Shown in pieces: positions 25,591-34,157 of a DNA stretch of 64,000 nucleotides (the stretch's first letter is position 1; every line of letters begins with the position of its first letter). A program made the position numbers and the translations under genes. Below the pieces are notes generated by a model, which saw only the letters and a list, made by a program, of their open reading frames with translations, was not told the DNA's origin and did no database searches. This stretch comes from an uncultured Lysobacteraceae bacterium (GTDB lineage: Bacteria; Pseudomonadota; Gammaproteobacteria; Xanthomonadales; Xanthomonadaceae): the NCBI GenBank assembly GCA_902825775.1, contig CADECF010000014.1:1-64000 (forward strand). Direction: 5' to 3'.

Positions 25591-27922
25591 AAGCCGTTCC
25601 CACAGGAGACGAATGCGCCGGCCGGCGCGACACCAGCAGCGCCAGCGCGAAATTGAACACGACCCCGAGCGCGACCGTGCTGCCGATCGCGCGCAGCACC
25701 GGTATCGACGACAAGGCCAGCAGCGCGAACACCAGCAGCGTCATCAGGCTGCAAACGATCAACGCGTGCAACGTGCGCAGCTGGTCGGCGTAATCGTCGC
25801 CGGCATGGTCGAAGAACAACGCGTAGTCCAGGCCCAGGCCCGCGGCGAGGATCAAAGCGACCAGATGGAACAGGGTCAGCTCCACGCCCAGTCCGCGCAG
25901 CACCGCCAGGATCAGCAGCGTCGTCAGCGCCATCGGCAACAGTACGCGCAGCACGCGGCGCGGCGCGCGCAATGCGATCCATACCGTCGCCGCCAGCAGC
26001 AGTGCGGCGATGCCGAGCGCGGCCAGCACGCGGCCGCGGTAGGCCGCCACCAGCGATTCGGACGCTTCTTTCATATCCAGCAGTTGCGCGCCGTGCGCCC
26101 GAGCGGCGCGCGCGACCGCGGCCGGGTCGGCCAGTCCGCTCAACGACACCAGCGCGGTGGCGTGATCGCCGCCGTCCAACAGCAAACCGGCGACGCTGAC
26201 GGCCAACGGCGTGCCTTCGAGATCGCGCGGGGTCAATGGCGGCACGCGTCCGGCTGCCTCGACATCGGCGACGAACTCGCCGAAAGCGTCGGCGCGGAAC
26301 GGGCTGGAGGCGACCGCGCCGGCGAGCGCAGGTTCGAGCGTCGCCGCATCCGGCAGTTTGCGTTGCCGCGCGAGCTGGGTCGCCGCGCTCGGCAGATAAC
26401 GCGCCGCCAGGTCGTAACCGGCGATGGCCCTGTCGGCGACCAGGCGATCGAGCGCCGGGCGCAATTTTTCCGACGCCCGCAACACGCTTTCGGCATCGCG
26501 CCCCTGTACGGTCATCACGTAACGCACGTCGGGCGCACCGAGCGCGTCGCGCAACTGCGCATCGTGCGCCAGCGCATCGGCCGGCACCGGCGTCAGCTTG
26601 GCCAGATCGTTTTGCCAGAAAGCGCCCGGCGCCAATGCCGCCGTCGCCAATGCGATCGCGGCCAATGCGAGCAGCGACCAGCGCGGCCGCGGCAATCGCG
26701 CCACGGTCGCCCACAGCCGCGCGAGCAGGCGCGAATCGGCGAAGTCGCGCGGCGCCGGATCGATCAGCGCCGGCAACAGGAACCTCGTCGACAACGCTGC
26801 GGTGGCGAGCCCGGCGATGGTGAACACCGCCAATTGCTTGAGGCCGTCGACGCCGGAAAACAGGAAAGTGACGTAGGCGATGCAGGTCGAGACCACGCCG
26901 GTGGCCAGCGTCGGCCACAGCGAGCGCGCATTGTCGCGCGGCGACAAGCCGGGCCGCTGATGGCTGAACAAATGGATCGGATAATCCTGCACCACGCCGA
27001 TCAACGTGAATCCGAACGCGACGGTGATGCCGTGCACGCCGTCGAATAGCGCTGCGACCGCACCGAGCCCGGCCAAGCCGGCGCTGGCCAGCGGCAGCAC
27101 GCCCAACAGCGGCATCTTCCAGCTGCGATACGCGATCCACAGCAGCAGCACCAAGCCGATCGTGTCGATGGTGCCGATCCATTGCGCTTCGCGTTGGGTG
27201 CGCCCGCCGATCTCGACCGAGAACGCGCCCGGCCCGCTCAACAATAGTTGCGATTTCGTATCGCCGCGCGCTTTGGCGAATGCGGCATGGATGGCGTCGA
27301 CCGCGACTTGTTGACCTGTCGGATCGAAGCCGGCGGCATGCGTCTCGGCGACCAGCAGCGCGCGTTTTCCGGCGCGATCGAACCAGACGCCGTGCAGGCG
27401 CTGCGGCGCCTGCGCTGGCTGCAATGCTTCGGCGATCTTCAAGGTTTCCAGGGTCGGATCGGCGCCGACCAGCGGTTCGATCAGCGCCGCTGCGGGCGAA
27501 CCCAGATCCTGCACGCGCGCCTCGAGCTCCTGTTGCAGATAGGCGCGATCGAAGTCCTGCGTGTCCAAGGTCGGCGACAGCAGATAGCGGTAGGGTCGCA
27601 GCCGTTCCGGAATCGCATCGAGACCGGCATCGCCGTTGGCGACCACGGCGAACAGCGGCAACGCGGATAGCTCGGCGCGCAACGCGTTGGATTGCGACGC
27701 CAACGTCTGCGCATCGGCGCCCGACAGCCCGATCAGCAACAAGCGCGAGCCCGGACCTTCGCCGAGCTCGTCGATCAGCAGTTTCTGCGCCGGCGTCTGC
27801 GCGCTGGGCATGAACTTGCGCAAGTCGCCGCTGAGCTGCAGATGTTGCCCGATCGCCCAGCCGGCTACGGCCAGCAACGCCAGCCACAGCAGCGCCAGCA
27901 TCAGGCGCGCGCTTGCGTTCAT
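25559..27922 (-). CDS. MMPL/RND-type exporter of aryl polyene cluster
   Basis: A 787-residue membrane transporter with the MMPL layout: N-terminal helix, a large periplasmic loop with LIGLSG, a block of about five helices (GTIDTIGLVLLLW.., GITVAFGFTLIGVVQDYPIHLFSH), a second loop and a final helix block (LILAAGLGLDYALFFDH). The VQDYPIHL and GLDYALF elements carry the acidic proton-relay residues typical of RND pumps. In aryl polyene clusters this protein, with a LolA-like partner, is thought to move the polyene lipid to the outer membrane. The last 15 or so residues are encoded by a REP element. It lies 7 bases from the LolA-like gene. Confidence 0.9.
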   Translation of the reverse strand: MNASARLMLALLWLALLAVAGWAIGQHLQLSGDLRKFMPSAQTPAQKLLIDELGEGPGSRLLLIGLSGADAQTLASQSNALRAELSALPLFAVVANGDAGLDAIPERLRPYRYLLSPTLDTQDFDRAYLQQELEARVQDLGSPAAALIEPLVGADPTLETLKIAEALQPAQAPQRLHGVWFDRAGKRALLVAETHAAGFDPTGQQVAVDAIHAAFAKARGDTKSQLLLSGPGAFSVEIGGRTQREAQWIGTIDTIGLVLLLWIAYRSWKMPLLGVLPLASAGLAGLGAVAALFDGVHGITVAFGFTLIGVVQDYPIHLFSHQRPGLSPRDNARSLWPTLATGVVSTCIAYVTFLFSGVDGLKQLAVFTIAGLATAALSTRFLLPALIDPAPRDFADSRLLARLWATVARLPRPRWSLLALAAIALATAALAPGAFWQNDLAKLTPVPADALAHDAQLRDALGAPDVRYVMTVQGRDAESVLRASEKLRPALDRLVADRAIAGYDLAARYLPSAATQLARQRKLPDAATLEPALAGAVASSPFRADAFGEFVADVEAAGRVPPLTPRDLEGTPLAVSVAGLLLDGGDHATALVSLSGLADPAAVARAARAHGAQLLDMKEASESLVAAYRGRVLAALGIAALLLAATVWIALRAPRRVLRVLLPMALTTLLILAVLRGLGVELTLFHLVALILAAGLGLDYALFFDHAGDDYADQLRTLHALIVCSLMTLLVFALLALSSIPVLRAIGSTVALGVVFNFALALLVSRRPAHSSPVGTASVGAASAASP

Positions 27923-27929
27923 CGCGACG

Positions 27930-28580
27930 TCACTGCGCGCCGCCGCGGCACAAAGCCGCTAGCGCTTCGGCGGTCGCAGCACCGTCTGCGGCGCGCGCAG
28001 CGCCGGCCAGCAGCGTGCGCTGCAGTTCGTCGCCCTTGGCGGCCTGCGTTTCGATGCAACGCAATTCGGCGCCGCGGCCGTACAGCACGATCTCGCGTAC
28101 CTTGGCCGCCAGTTGCGTATCTTTCGGCGACAGCGTCATCGTCCATTGCTGGCGGCTGCCGGCGGCAACGATGCGGTAGAACTTTTCCAGCGTGACGCGA
28201 TCGCCGGACAGCATCGCGCCGAAGCTGGTTTGCAGGCCGGCCAGTTCCGGCACGCGCGACAGCGAAAAGCGGCGCGGCGATTTGCCGGCGCGGGCGATGG
28301 TCGCCTCGCCGGCGCGGATGGTGGTGGTTTCCGCGTACGGCGCGCGCACTTCGCGAACCAGCGTATCCGGGTCGGGACGTGCGTATTCGCCGCTCAGCCG
28401 CAGCGGTTGCTTCAGGAGTTTGGAGCCGCGCAGCTCGACGAAATCGGTGCGCGTGGGCGTCGGACGCGCCAGCTTCTGCAGGATCCAGCCGGCGTCGACC
28501 GGCGCTTCAGGCGCCTCGCACGGCGCGCTGCTGGCGAAGCCGCCGGCGAGCAGCGTCAGCATCGCCGGCCAGTGGCGCAT
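27930..28580 (-). CDS. LolA-like outer-membrane lipid carrier protein
   Basis: The product of about 216 residues begins with a signal peptide (MRHWPAMLTLLAGGFAS) and then has a LolA/LppX-like beta fold: TRTDFVELRGSKLLKQPLRLSGEY and MTLSPKD near the second half, as in LolA-like proteins of aryl polyene clusters (COG2834). Its likely role is to pick up the lipidated pigment from the exporter and carry it across the periplasm. Start chosen at ATG 28580, which overlaps the acyltransferase 3' end by 74 bases; an ATG at 28613 would only add a basic extension. The MMPL gene follows 7 bases downstream. Confidence 0.8.
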   Translation of the reverse strand: MRHWPAMLTLLAGGFASSAPCEAPEAPVDAGWILQKLARPTPTRTDFVELRGSKLLKQPLRLSGEYARPDPDTLVREVRAPYAETTTIRAGEATIARAGKSPRRFSLSRVPELAGLQTSFGAMLSGDRVTLEKFYRIVAAGSRQQWTMTLSPKDTQLAAKVREIVLYGRGAELRCIETQAAKGDELQRTLLAGAARAADGAATAEALAALCRGGAQ

Positions 28581-29514
28581 GCGCCGCGTTTTGTTCCTGC
28601 CCGGTGCCTTCATCGTCGCGTTTCCAGAAATCGTAGAAGTTGAACCAGTTGTAGGGCGTGGCGCGGGCATGGTGCTCGAGCCGTTGCGCATAGCGCGCCA
28701 CGCATTCGGCCAAGGCCTGCGGACGGTTATGCCTTTCGATGACGATCCCGTCGCTGAACGTCTCGAACACCAGATCGTAGCGATTGCCGCCGCGATACAG
28801 GCCGAACGCCAGACTGACCGGCACCTGCAGCGCCGCGGCGATCAGCCAGGGCGACGACGGAAACTCGGCCGTTTCGCCCAGGAACGGCGCGCGCAGCACG
28901 GTTTCGCCCGGATACACCCGGTCGGCCAGCAGCGTCACCATCGCGCCTTGGTCGGTGGCCTGCTTGATCGCCAGCGTGACCCCCAGGCCGCCTTGCGCGG
29001 CATCGATCACGCCCGCGGCCACTTTCGGATTCAGCGCTTCCAGCAACTGCGTCATCGCGGGCGTTTGCGATTTGTCGAGCACCGCGCGCACTTCCAGGTC
29101 CGGGCGGCTTTGCGCCAATCCGCGCAGGGCTTCGAAGCTGCCCAGGTGCGAGCCGATCAGCAATACGCCGCGGCCGCGATCGATTTGCGCATGCACTTGT
29201 TCGATGCCGCTGACCCGGATATCGAAGCGGCGCATGTCGCCGTCGCCGAGCAGGTAGAGGCGGTCGAGGATGGTCGCGGCGAACGTATGGATGTGGCGGG
29301 CGACGTCGAGCAGCGTCGCCGGCCGGCCCAGCACGCGCGCGAGATAGGCGCGCGACGCGCGGCGCTCGGGCCCGCGCTTGATCAGAAAATACAGCGTGAT
29401 CGGATACAGGCATAGGCGCCCGACGCCGCGGCCGAAATAACGGCCGATGCAACGGATCACCCAGATCGCGAAACGTCCGCCGCCTTCGGGGCGCTGCCGC
29501 CATGCCGTACTCAC
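28507..29514 (-). CDS. Lipid A-type lysophospholipid acyltransferase (HtrB-like) of pigment cluster
   Basis: A 335-residue LpxL/HtrB-family acyltransferase with a membrane-proximal N-terminus (LCLYPITLYFLIKRG), the HX4E catalytic motif SHLGSFEALR, LADRVYPGE and the APFLGETAEF substrate motif. In aryl polyene loci it probably joins the finished polyene to a lipid or sugar-lipid anchor. The GTG start at 29514 overlaps the stop of the upstream dehydratase (GTGA); a long N-terminal extension of the frame is rejected. The final 35 residues after YDFWKRDDEG are low-complexity and may be a read-through tail overlapping the LolA-like start. Confidence 0.85.
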   Translation of the reverse strand: MSTAWRQRPEGGGRFAIWVIRCIGRYFGRGVGRLCLYPITLYFLIKRGPERRASRAYLARVLGRPATLLDVARHIHTFAATILDRLYLLGDGDMRRFDIRVSGIEQVHAQIDRGRGVLLIGSHLGSFEALRGLAQSRPDLEVRAVLDKSQTPAMTQLLEALNPKVAAGVIDAAQGGLGVTLAIKQATDQGAMVTLLADRVYPGETVLRAPFLGETAEFPSSPWLIAAALQVPVSLAFGLYRGGNRYDLVFETFSDGIVIERHNRPQALAECVARYAQRLEHHARATPYNWFNFYDFWKRDDEGTGQEQNAAHAPLAGDADAARRRLRQQRAVRGA

Positions 29515-29834
29515 GCCGCTACGACCTCGCCGCTCGCGATCGGTTCGTCGCCGCGCAAGATGCGGAAACGCCAGCGCGCTGCGGCCTGCGGGTCGCTCTC
29601 GATTTCGATCCGCGCCGGCTGTTCGGGCAGCAGCGGCTGCATGAATTTCACCTGCGGCAGGCGCAGCGCGCCGAGCGGTGCGAGCGAGGCGCGCTCGATC
29701 GCATCGAGCACCCGATCCAGCAAGACCACGCCCGGCACCACCGGCCGGCCCGGAAAATGCCCCGGGAGGCTGGGATGGTCCTCGGGTATGCGGAATTCGA
29801 AGCTGGCGTCGGCTAGCGTCATGGGCGCAAGCAT
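29511..29834 (-). CDS. FabZ/ApeI-like 3-hydroxyacyl-ACP dehydratase
   Basis: A 107-residue hotdog protein with the FabA/FabZ signature HPSLPGHFPGRPVVPGVVLLD, including the catalytic-type His and the GHFPG..P loop. It dehydrates 3-hydroxyacyl-ACP during polyene extension. Start at ATG 29834 (an internal ATG at 29822 is equally plausible). Its stop overlaps the GTG of the acyltransferase, and it follows the membrane-protein gene by 35 bases in the same operon. Confidence 0.85.
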   Translation of the reverse strand: MLAPMTLADASFEFRIPEDHPSLPGHFPGRPVVPGVVLLDRVLDAIERASLAPLGALRLPQVKFMQPLLPEQPARIEIESDPQAAARWRFRILRGDEPIASGEVVAA

Positions 29835-29869
29835 GGGCGGCCGTCCTGAACGCCGCAAGAGCGGCCCGC

Positions 29870-30544
29870 TCAGCGCAGGAAATCCCGCCAGAAAGCCGGG
29901 CCCAGACCCCGCAGTTTGCGCAGGAAATCGGCGAAGTTGTGGTAGCGGTCGGGGAAGCGGCGCTTGCGGATCGCGAACTCGATGGCGAAAAAACCGCCAA
30001 TCAAGCCGTAATTGAAGACATTGGCGAACCACGACCACTGCGTCTGCGTGATCGTCACCGGCGCCCGCACGCCGAACTGCGCCAGCAAACCGTCGGGGAC
30101 CGCGATCAGCGACAGCACCAGATTGATCGCGGCCAACAGCCCCAGCGCCCATGCCCAGGCCGCGGTCAGATTGCGGGTGTAGCGCAGTAGTTCCGGAGGC
30201 GCCGAGCCGCCTTCCAGCGCCATGACGATCTTGCTGATCAAGGGCGTGCGCCCGGCCGCCAGGCTGCGGCCGAACACGAAAGCGACCAACACGATGAACG
30301 CGGTCGGCGCCAGCAGCAGCGGCACCTGCGTATAGGGCGAGCGCGCCAGCCAGACCAAGCCGGCCAGGCTGGCGGCCAGGGCCATCCAGGCCCAAAGCCG
30401 TCGATGCGCCAACGGCGCGACCAGCACCATCAATACCAGCACCGCCATCGCCGCCACCGCCAACGGCCCGTCGTGGCGCGCGCTGGCCACGTGCGCGATC
30501 ACCGAGTAGGCCAGCGCCAGCAGGACTTCGAGGATCAGGATCAA
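29870..30544 (-). CDS. COG4648-type membrane protein of aryl polyene cluster
   Basis: An integral membrane protein with about six helices, including LILILEVLLALAYSVIAHV and FNYGLIGGFFAIEF, followed by a conserved basic tail (RKRRFPDRYHNFADFLRKL). This matches the predicted membrane protein (COG4648) found beside ACPs and dehydratases in aryl polyene and flexirubin-type clusters; its biochemical role is unknown. The start is uncertain: a TTG at 30544 avoids overlap with the ACP gene, whereas the only ATG in frame (30661) overlaps it by 74 bases and adds a polar, non-conserved leader. Confidence 0.75.
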   Translation of the reverse strand: MILILEVLLALAYSVIAHVASARHDGPLAVAAMAVLVLMVLVAPLAHRRLWAWMALAASLAGLVWLARSPYTQVPLLLAPTAFIVLVAFVFGRSLAAGRTPLISKIVMALEGGSAPPELLRYTRNLTAAWAWALGLLAAINLVLSLIAVPDGLLAQFGVRAPVTITQTQWSWFANVFNYGLIGGFFAIEFAIRKRRFPDRYHNFADFLRKLRGLGPAFWRDFLR

Positions 30545-30587
30545 GCCGATGCTGCCGAAAGACGCCGTCGAGCCGCCGGAAACCGGT

Positions 30588-30857
30588 TCAGGCCGGCTGG
30601 TGCTGTTGGATATGCGCCGACAATGCGCGCAGCGACGCGAACGCGCGGCGGTTTTCTTCATTGTCGGACTTCAGCTGGAAGCCGTAGCGTTTGCTGATGG
30701 CCAGCGCCAGTTCCAGCGCGTCGATCGAGTCCAGGCCCAGCCCGGCGCCGAACAGCGGCGCTTCCGGATCGATGTCGGCAGGCGCGACGCCTTCCAGGTT
30801 CAGGCTTTCGATCAGCAGTTCGGCGAGTTCTTGTTCGGCGGGGCTTTGCGTGGACAT
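30588..30857 (-). CDS. Acyl carrier protein of pigment pathway
   Basis: An 89-residue ACP with the phosphopantetheine attachment Ser44 in GLGLDSIDALEL and the usual acidic four-helix composition. It carries the aryl starter and growing polyene chain as thioesters. It is the first gene of the minus-strand pigment operon; the promoter should lie within the 98 bases shared with the divergent flavoprotein gene. Modification to the holo form is probably by the phosphopantetheinyl transferase encoded at 53136. Aryl polyene clusters normally have two ACPs; only this one is visible here. Confidence 0.92.
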   Translation of the reverse strand: MSTQSPAEQELAELLIESLNLEGVAPADIDPEAPLFGAGLGLDSIDALELALAISKRYGFQLKSDNEENRRAFASLRALSAHIQQHQPA

Positions 30858-30955
30858 GTTCGGTTCCGTGTGAAGTGCGCCCGATGGCGGCCGTGGAAGG
30901 CCGCGGTATCATTCGCGCCTGGCGAAATGATCGCATGGCCCGGCAGTTACCGCGA

Positions 30956-32281
30956 ATGACCCCCATCCCTGAGGACACGGACGTACTGGTGATCGGCGGC
31001 GGTCCGGCCGGCTCCACCGCGGCCACGCTGCTGGCGCGCAAGGGCTGGCGGGTCGTTCAGCTTGAAAAGGCCCAGCATCCGCGCTTTCACATCGGCGAAT
31101 CGCTGCTGCCGATGAACCTGCCCATCCTCGAGCGCCTGGGCGTGCTGGACCGGGTCCGCGACATGGGCATCTTCAAGCCCGGCGCCGAATTCCCGATCGA
31201 CGACACCAACTACAACACCTTCCGCTTCGAGCGCGCGCTCGATCCGAAATTCCCCTACGCGTATCAGGTCAAGCGCGAGCAGTTCGACCAGATGCTGTTC
31301 GAGCATGCCCGCGCCAACGGCGTCGATTCGCGCGAACAGACCGAGGTGCTGCGGGTCGATTTCGGCGCCGACGGCCGCCCTTCGCTGGCGCATGCGCGCC
31401 ATGCCGATGGCGAAGAATTCGCCATCCGGGCGCGATACATCGTAGACGCCAGCGGCCGCGATACGTTCTTCGGCAACAAGTTCAAGCTCAAGCAGAAGAG
31501 CGCAAAGCACCAGTCCGCGGCGATCTTCAGCCATTTCAGCGGCGTCGAACGGCGCCCGGGCGAAGACGCCGGCAACATCACCGTGCAGCGGTTCGCGCAC
31601 GGCTGGATGTGGCTGATCCCGCTGCAGAACGACGTGATGAGCGTGGGTGCGGTGTGCTTCCCCGAATATCTCAAGCAGCGCCGCGGCGAGACCGAAAGCT
31701 TCCTGATGAAAACGCTCGAATCCGAGCCGCAGGTGTGGGCGCGGATGCAAGGCGCGCGACGCGTGGCGCCGGTGCACGTGACCGGCAACTACTCGTACAC
31801 CTGCTCGCGCATGGCCGGGCCGGGCTGGGTGATGGTCGGCGACGCCTACGCCTTCGTGGATCCGGTGTTCTCCTCGGGCGTCTACCTGGGCATGAACAGC
31901 GCAGAGCAGGCGGCCGAAGTGGTCGACGGCGCATTGCGCGACCCGAGCCGCGAACCGGCGCTGCACAATGCCATGGAGAAGCGCCTGCGGCGCGGCCTGA
32001 AGCACTTCACCTGGTTCATTTACCGCTTCACCACGCCGGTGATGCAACGCTTGTTCAACGAGCCGCGCAACTACTGGCAGGTGGAACAGGCCGTGATCTC
32101 GATGCTGGCCGGAGACGTGTTCGACAACCGCGCGGTGCTGCGGCGCCTGCGCGTGTTCCGCGCGATCTACGCGCTGACCGCGCTGCGCATGGGGCCGACG
32201 GCATTGCGCGGCTGGTTGCGGCGACGCCGCCAGATCGGCGTCGAAGTCAGCGGCGATACGCTGCAGCGCGGGAATCCATGA
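30956..32281 (+). CDS. Second FAD-dependent halogenase-like flavoprotein of pigment locus
   Basis: The 441-residue protein has the FAD motif VLVIGGGPAGSTAA, the FHIGESLLP element, a lysine in GIFKPGAEF at the position of the catalytic Lys of phenolic FAD halogenases, the WxWxIP motif in HGWMWLIPL, and VMVGDAYAFVDPVFSSGV for FAD binding. This set fits flavin halogenases acting on carrier-bound aromatic substrates, agreeing with the halogenated head group of xanthomonadins. Start at ATG 30956 is favoured by proximity to the Rossmann motif; ATG 30935 is possible. It ends in an ATGA overlap with xanB2 and is divergent from the ACP gene. Confidence 0.85.
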   Translation: MTPIPEDTDVLVIGGGPAGSTAATLLARKGWRVVQLEKAQHPRFHIGESLLPMNLPILERLGVLDRVRDMGIFKPGAEFPIDDTNYNTFRFERALDPKFPYAYQVKREQFDQMLFEHARANGVDSREQTEVLRVDFGADGRPSLAHARHADGEEFAIRARYIVDASGRDTFFGNKFKLKQKSAKHQSAAIFSHFSGVERRPGEDAGNITVQRFAHGWMWLIPLQNDVMSVGAVCFPEYLKQRRGETESFLMKTLESEPQVWARMQGARRVAPVHVTGNYSYTCSRMAGPGWVMVGDAYAFVDPVFSSGVYLGMNSAEQAAEVVDGALRDPSREPALHNAMEKRLRRGLKHFTWFIYRFTTPVMQRLFNEPRNYWQVEQAVISMLAGDVFDNRAVLRRLRVFRAIYALTALRMGPTALRGWLRRRRQIGVEVSGDTLQRGNP

Positions 32282-33294
32282 GCGCACAACCCGACCATCT
32301 GCATGCGCCGCGGCTGGACGTGGATTACGTCGACGCCGCATCCCCCGACGCCCTGCTTGCCCATCCCGATACGCTGGCGGTGCTGGGTTTCGGCCGCGAC
32401 GCGCCGCACAACAACGATCCGCGCTACCTGCGCGTGCCGCTGCAGCCCTACAACGGTGCGGCGCCTTTCGAAGTCTGGCGTACGCAACAGCCGGTGACGC
32501 GCGGCCGCGATGGCGAGATCGCGTGGGCCTGCGACGGCCGACTGCAGTTCGGCGTGATCGAAGTCGACGAAAGCGCTTATGAGATCGAAGGCAAAGCCGG
32601 CATCGTCCCCGCCGCCGCGCACGCTTACGAACGCCTGACCGCCTTCATCCGCGACAGCGGCTATCCGCATCTGTTGCGGATCTGGAACTATCTGGATGCG
32701 ATCACGCTCGGCGACGGCGATGCCGAGCGCTACCGCCAGTTCTGCGTGGGCCGCGCGCGCGGGCTGGGCGATTTCGACCCCGCCACGCTGCCGGCGGCGA
32801 CCGCGATCGGCCGCTGCGACGACGATCGCGTGCTGCAGATCTACTGGCTGGCCGCGCGCACGCCGGGCACGCCGGTGGAGAATCCGCGCCAGGTCAGCGC
32901 TTACCGCTATCCGCGCCAACACGGCCCGCAGGCGCCGAGCTTCGCGAGGGCGATGCTGCCGCCGACCTACAGCGGTACGCCGTTGCTGCTGTCGGGCACC
33001 GCCAGCGTGGTGGGCCACGCATCGCAGCACGAGGGCGAACTGCTGGCCCAGCTCGACGAGACCTTCGCCAATTTCGACAGCTTGCTGGCCGCCGCGCGGC
33101 AGCGCCAGCCCGCTCTGCCCGCCCGCTTCGGCGCCGGCACTCGCCTCAAGGTTTACGTGCGCGATGCGCACGATCTGCCCACCGTCGCCAGCGCCTTGCA
33201 AGCGCGCTTCGGCGACAGCGTGCCGCGCGTGCTGCTGCACGCTGCGATCTGCCGCCGCGAGCTGTGCGTGGAGATCGACGGCGTCCACGGCTAG
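32278..33294 (+). CDS. xanB2: Chorismatase XanB2 (3-/4-hydroxybenzoate synthase)
   Basis: The 338-residue protein belongs to the FkbO/Hyg5/XanB2 chorismatase family, often labelled pteridine-dependent dioxygenase. Visible family blocks are YLRVPLQPYNGAAPFEVW, LLRIWNYLDAI..YRQFCVGRARGLGDF, VSAYRYPRQHGPQAPSF and LLSGTASVVGHASQHEG. XanB2 of Xanthomonas converts chorismate to 3-hydroxybenzoate and 4-hydroxybenzoate, supplying the pigment starter and ubiquinone precursor. Translationally coupled to the flavoprotein gene (ATGA). This gene identifies the locus as xanthomonadin-type and is followed by a repeat-rich gap. Confidence 0.9.
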   Translation: MSAQPDHLHAPRLDVDYVDAASPDALLAHPDTLAVLGFGRDAPHNNDPRYLRVPLQPYNGAAPFEVWRTQQPVTRGRDGEIAWACDGRLQFGVIEVDESAYEIEGKAGIVPAAAHAYERLTAFIRDSGYPHLLRIWNYLDAITLGDGDAERYRQFCVGRARGLGDFDPATLPAATAIGRCDDDRVLQIYWLAARTPGTPVENPRQVSAYRYPRQHGPQAPSFARAMLPPTYSGTPLLLSGTASVVGHASQHEGELLAQLDETFANFDSLLAAARQRQPALPARFGAGTRLKVYVRDAHDLPTVASALQARFGDSVPRVLLHAAICRRELCVEIDGVHG

Positions 33295-33306
33295 CCCGCC
33301 CGCCCT

Positions 33307-33470
33307 GTAGAGCGGAGCTTGCTCCGCTGCTCTTGCTCTTAAAGCCGTCATCCCAGCGAACACTGGGACCCTTTACCCTTGCTTCAAAGCCGTCATGCCC
33401 GCGAAGGCGAGCATCCAGCGACTTCGCTCTGCTCTTTGTAGAGCGGGGCTTGCCCCGCTGCTCTTGCCCT
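33307..33470. repeat. Cluster of single palindromic units
   Basis: Units of GTAGAGCGG(A/G)GCTTGC(T/C)CCGCTGCT lie at about 33307-33335 and 33438-33466, with a degenerate GTCATCCCAGCGAA unit between them. An inverted copy of the first unit is at 33988-34012. No coding sequence is seen in this part of the 863-base gap after xanB2. Confidence 0.75.
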
Positions 33471-33568
33471 TATTCCGTTATCCGGCGCATGCCGGGACCC
33501 AGGCTCGACGTGGCCGGTGAACGGCGCAGCGACTCGCGCCATGGAAAAGGGCTTCCGCGCTGCGCGCG

Positions 33569-33920
33569 GGTCACTTTCTTTGTTGGCCCAAAGAAAGTAA
33601 CCAAAGAAAGGGCCCGAAGCTTAAGAGATTCGAAGCCTCTGAAAGGCCGCAGGCGACCCGGCATTCATCGTGGCTGACCTTCTTACGCAGGTATTAGATT
33701 TTGATTCGCAGCAAGTGGGTGACGTGGCTTTTGCGGATTGGCGCTAGGGAGGCGTTCTTGTCGATCGCTTCGGATCTAAATGTCGAAGCGACGGAGGAAT
33801 CCCGAGGGCCGTCGAGCGATGGCCAGGAACACGGGGTTGCCCATCGCCGCCATCTCTTCCAAAGGCCTTTTTTCTTTGGTTACTTTTCTTTTTGGGCCGT
33901 ACAAAAGAAAGTAACCCGGC
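33569..33920. repeat. Long inverted pair of A/T-rich palindromic elements
   Basis: Two elements, 33569-33614 and 33864-33920, each an imperfect palindrome built from GGTTACTTTCTTT..GGGCC..AAAGAAAGTAACC, face each other around about 250 bases of unremarkable sequence. They contrast with the GC-rich surroundings. Short open frames over them are not convincing. With the units before and after, they fill the region 33295-34157, in which I see no gene. Confidence 0.75.
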
Positions 33921-34157
33921 CGTGTTTTTAGCGGACGGAACACCGGCCGGAACGGCTGGGAAATCGCGAGAAACCACAAGCAAAAGGCAGCGGAGCAAGC
34001 TCCGCTCTACAAAGCCACATCAGTCGCTGGATTCTCGCCTTCGCGGGGATGAAGGCTTTAAGGGCAAAGGTAGCGGAGCAAAAGCAATAGCCTTGAATCG
34101 CGCGGGCTTGTCCTCATACTGCAAGTACGGCGATCGCGCCGGTCGGGAGGAATCGCA

